Below are positions 61,321 to 64,000 of a stretch of 64,000 nucleotides of DNA, one piece after another. The translations under genes were made by a program, and so were the position numbers. How positions within the stretch are numbered: position 1 is the first letter of the stretch; the number at the start of each line of letters is the position of its first letter. A model generated the notes under the pieces. It saw only the letters and a list, made by a program, of their open reading frames with translations, had not been told where the DNA came from and searched no databases. The DNA comes from Alphaproteobacteria bacterium. Lineage in GTDB: Bacteria; Pseudomonadota; Alphaproteobacteria; Reyranellales; Reyranellaceae. Where the stretch lies: the NCBI GenBank assembly GCA_947474005.1, contig CANJHI010000009.1:1-64000 (forward strand), written 5' to 3'.

Positions 61321-63771
61321 ATGATCATGCGTCGCCTCGGCACCGGCCTGCTGAAGTTCCTGGCGGGCACGGCGCTCGCGATCCTGGTCTTCCTCACCGG
61401 CGCCTACTTCCAGGTGCGCGGCGCTCTGCCGCCTTATAGCGGCCATATCGAGGCCGCCGGGCTAAAAGCCCCGGTCGAGATCCTGCGCGACAAGAATGCC
61501 GTGCCGCACATCATCGCCGGCTCCATCGAGGATGCCGCCTTCGGCCTCGGCTACGTCCACGCCCAGGATCGGTTCTGGCAGATGGAGCTGATGCGCCGCC
61601 TGGGCCAGGGACGTCTCTCCGAGATCATCCCACCAAGGGTGATCGGCGCCGGCTTGATCGACACCGACCGGACCATGCGCGGACTCGGCATCTACCGTCA
61701 GGCCAGCGAAAGCGTGAACGCACTCTCGCCCGGCACACGCACCCTGCTCGAATCCTACGCCGCCGGCGTCAACGCCTGGCTGGCTGACGACGACCAGCAG
61801 TTCGGCCTCGAACTCACCCTCATCAAACTGCTGTCGGGTGGCCGCTACCGGCCCGATCCGTGGCGGCCCGCCGATTCGCTGGTCTGGGCCAAGCTGATGG
61901 CGCTCGGCCTCGACGGCAACTGGCGTGCTGAGCTGCTGCGTCTCAGGCTCGCGCAGAAGATCGGCGATGCCGGCGTAAAATTCCTGATCGAGCCGTCGGG
62001 CGACAATGCGGACGCCACGCTGGCGATCGTGCGGGCGGCAACGCAGGGCATCGACCTCGACCGGCTCTATCGCGGCACCGACAACATCGCCACGCGCAAG
62101 CGCGAGGCTTCGAACGAATGGGTACTGTCGGGCGCGCATGCGGTGTCGGGCAAGCCGTTGCTCGCCAATGATCCGCATCTCGCCCTCACTTTCCCCGGCA
62201 TCTGGTATCTCGCGCGCCTGATCGGGCCCGGCTTCGACATCCGTGGCGCCTCCTCGCCCGGCTCACCCGCCATCGTGCTCGGCCACAACGGCACGATCGG
62301 CTGGGGCTTCACCACCACCAACCTCGACAGCCAGGATCTGTTCGTCGAGCGCGTCGATCCGACCGATCCCAGCCGCTACATCACGCCCGATGGTGCGCGG
62401 CCGTTCGCGGTCCGCGACGAGACGATCAACGTCCTGTGGGGTGATCCCGTGCCGCTCCGCGTGCGCCAGACCCGGCATGGCGTGGTGATCGACGATTTCA
62501 TCGCCCGCCGCGCCGACGAGCCGAACGCGGCCAGCCTCACCCCGGCCGGCCACGTGCTGGCGCTGCAGGCGACCGCTCTCGACGGCGCCGATACGTCGGC
62601 CGAAGGCTTCGCCCGCCTCGGCCTTGCCCAGAACTGGGACGAATTCCTGACGGCGGCGCGCAAGATCGTCTCGCCGATGCAGAACATCGTCTATGCCGAC
62701 ACCGCCGGAAACACCGGCCTGATCTCGCCGGCGCGCGTGCCGATGCGACGCAAGGGCGACGGTTCGATGCCGGTGCCGGGCTGGACGGGCGAATACGACT
62801 GGGCGGGCTTCGTGCCCTTCGACGCCCTGCCCCGCGCCTACAACCCGGCCAGCGGCATCCTGGTCAACGCCAACGCCCGCGTGGTGTCGGATTACTATCG
62901 CTACTTCATCACCCGCGACTGGGCCGAGCCTTACCGTCAGCGCCGTGCCGGCCAGCTTCTGCGCGAGGTCGAGCGCCATCCGGTCTACGGCATGATCGTG
63001 ATCCAGGCCGACAATCTTTCGCTCGATGCCGTCGACATGGTGCCAGTACTGCTCAAGTCGGCGCCGCGTAACCCGCGGGCGGTGAAGGTGCACGACCTGC
63101 TCGGCCGGTGGAACCACTTCATGCTGGCGAGCCGGGCGGAGCCGCTGATCTACACCGCCTGGATAACCGAACTGCAGCGCGGCCTGATGGCCGACGAGCT
63201 GGGCGACGAACTCTACAAATCGCTGTCCGCGCCCAACGTGCCGCTGATGATGCGCATCCTGCGCGAACAGCCGGGTTGGTGCGACGACGGCGGCACGCGC
63301 GTGACCGAAACCTGCGACGACATCATTGCCCGCTCGCTCGAGCGGGCGCTCGACGGCATCGTGCGCCTGCAGGGTCCCGACATCGACACGTGGCAGTGGG
63401 GCCGCGAGCACCTCGCGGTCCATCGCCATCCGCTGTTCGACGGCGTGCCGCTGCTGCGCGACCTCGCCTCAGTGCGCTTTCCGTCCGACGGCGGCGCGCA
63501 GACACTCAATCGGGCGCAACCGTCATATCTCGGGCCACGGCCGTTCGATGCCGTGCACGGCGCCGGCTACCGTGCTGTCTACGATTTCGCCGATCTCGAG
63601 AACAGCCGATTCGCCATCCCCCTGGGCCAATCGGGCAATATGCTGTCGCCGTGGGCGCGCAACTTCGTCGACCGCTGGCAGGCCCTGAAATACATCGAGA
63701 TCGGCGGCACCCGCGCCGAAGCAGCGCGCACCGCCATCGGCACGATCACGCTCGCGCCGCCTGTACGCTAG
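61321..63771 (+). CDS. Penicillin acylase family protein (Ntn hydrolase)
   Basis: FGLGYVHAQDRFWQMELMRRLGQGRLSEI; autoprocessing-type region REASNEWVLSGAHAVSGKPLLANDPHL. Confidence 0.94.
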   Translation: MIMRRLGTGLLKFLAGTALAILVFLTGAYFQVRGALPPYSGHIEAAGLKAPVEILRDKNAVPHIIAGSIEDAAFGLGYVHAQDRFWQMELMRRLGQGRLSEIIPPRVIGAGLIDTDRTMRGLGIYRQASESVNALSPGTRTLLESYAAGVNAWLADDDQQFGLELTLIKLLSGGRYRPDPWRPADSLVWAKLMALGLDGNWRAELLRLRLAQKIGDAGVKFLIEPSGDNADATLAIVRAATQGIDLDRLYRGTDNIATRKREASNEWVLSGAHAVSGKPLLANDPHLALTFPGIWYLARLIGPGFDIRGASSPGSPAIVLGHNGTIGWGFTTTNLDSQDLFVERVDPTDPSRYITPDGARPFAVRDETINVLWGDPVPLRVRQTRHGVVIDDFIARRADEPNAASLTPAGHVLALQATALDGADTSAEGFARLGLAQNWDEFLTAARKIVSPMQNIVYADTAGNTGLISPARVPMRRKGDGSMPVPGWTGEYDWAGFVPFDALPRAYNPASGILVNANARVVSDYYRYFITRDWAEPYRQRRAGQLLREVERHPVYGMIVIQADNLSLDAVDMVPVLLKSAPRNPRAVKVHDLLGRWNHFMLASRAEPLIYTAWITELQRGLMADELGDELYKSLSAPNVPLMMRILREQPGWCDDGGTRVTETCDDIIARSLERALDGIVRLQGPDIDTWQWGREHLAVHRHPLFDGVPLLRDLASVRFPSDGGAQTLNRAQPSYLGPRPFDAVHGAGYRAVYDFADLENSRFAIPLGQSGNMLSPWARNFVDRWQALKYIEIGGTRAEAARTAIGTITLAPPVR

Positions 63772-63774
63772 AGG

Positions 63775-64000
63775 TCACGCCGTCGGCACCGGCGGCGCTT
63801 CCCGCTTCACCATCAGCTTGTCGATACGCCGGCCATCCATGTCCACGACCTGGAAGCGCCAGGATTCGTGGATGAACCATTCTCCGGCTTCGGGCAGATG
63901 GCCGAGTTCGGCAAGGGCAAAGCCCGCGATGGTGTGGAACCGGATCTTGGCCGGCGGCTTGACACCCAGGCGCTCGAAGATGTCGTGGGCAGCCGCCATG
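63775..64000 (-). CDS. C-terminal part of CorC/HlyC-type transporter-associated protein (partial, runs off window)
   Basis: TIAGFALAELGHLPEAGEWFIHESWRFQVVDMDGRRIDKLMVKR. Confidence 0.8.
   Translation of the reverse strand, partial: MAAAHDIFERLGVKPPAKIRFHTIAGFALAELGHLPEAGEWFIHESWRFQVVDMDGRRIDKLMVKREAPPVPTA

Overview
GC-rich (alphaproteobacterial-type) chromosomal window of about 64 kb. It carries roughly 60 protein-coding genes, one tRNA-Pro(GGG), two clear hairpin terminators and one long perfect inverted repeat. I saw no CRISPR array, rRNA, IS element or prophage. Recognisable blocks: tctAB; metY-type sulfhydrylase; rpmF-plsX-fabH-ihfA-merR; bamE; K+-independent type H+-PPase; thiL-nusB-ribH-ribB(X)-ribE-ribD-nrdR-glyA-rpiB; a liv branched-chain amino-acid ABC operon with an extra small membrane protein; a dense putative catabolic cluster (33-41 kb) diverging from a NitT/TauT-type ABC transporter plus acyl-CoA dehydrogenase; valine-type degradation genes; hemB; and a tandem pair of YheT-like hydrolases. 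The main discovery is at 29672..33077: a tightly coupled four-gene operon. It encodes a thioredoxin-reductase-like flavoprotein, a probable UGSC-motif selenoprotein, and two paralogous cysteine-containing proteins of unknown function. The selenoprotein gene has an in-frame TGA at 30839-30841 that splits it in the ORF track, and a bacterial SECIS-like hairpin follows directly. This looks like an uncharacterised selenium-dependent redox system.
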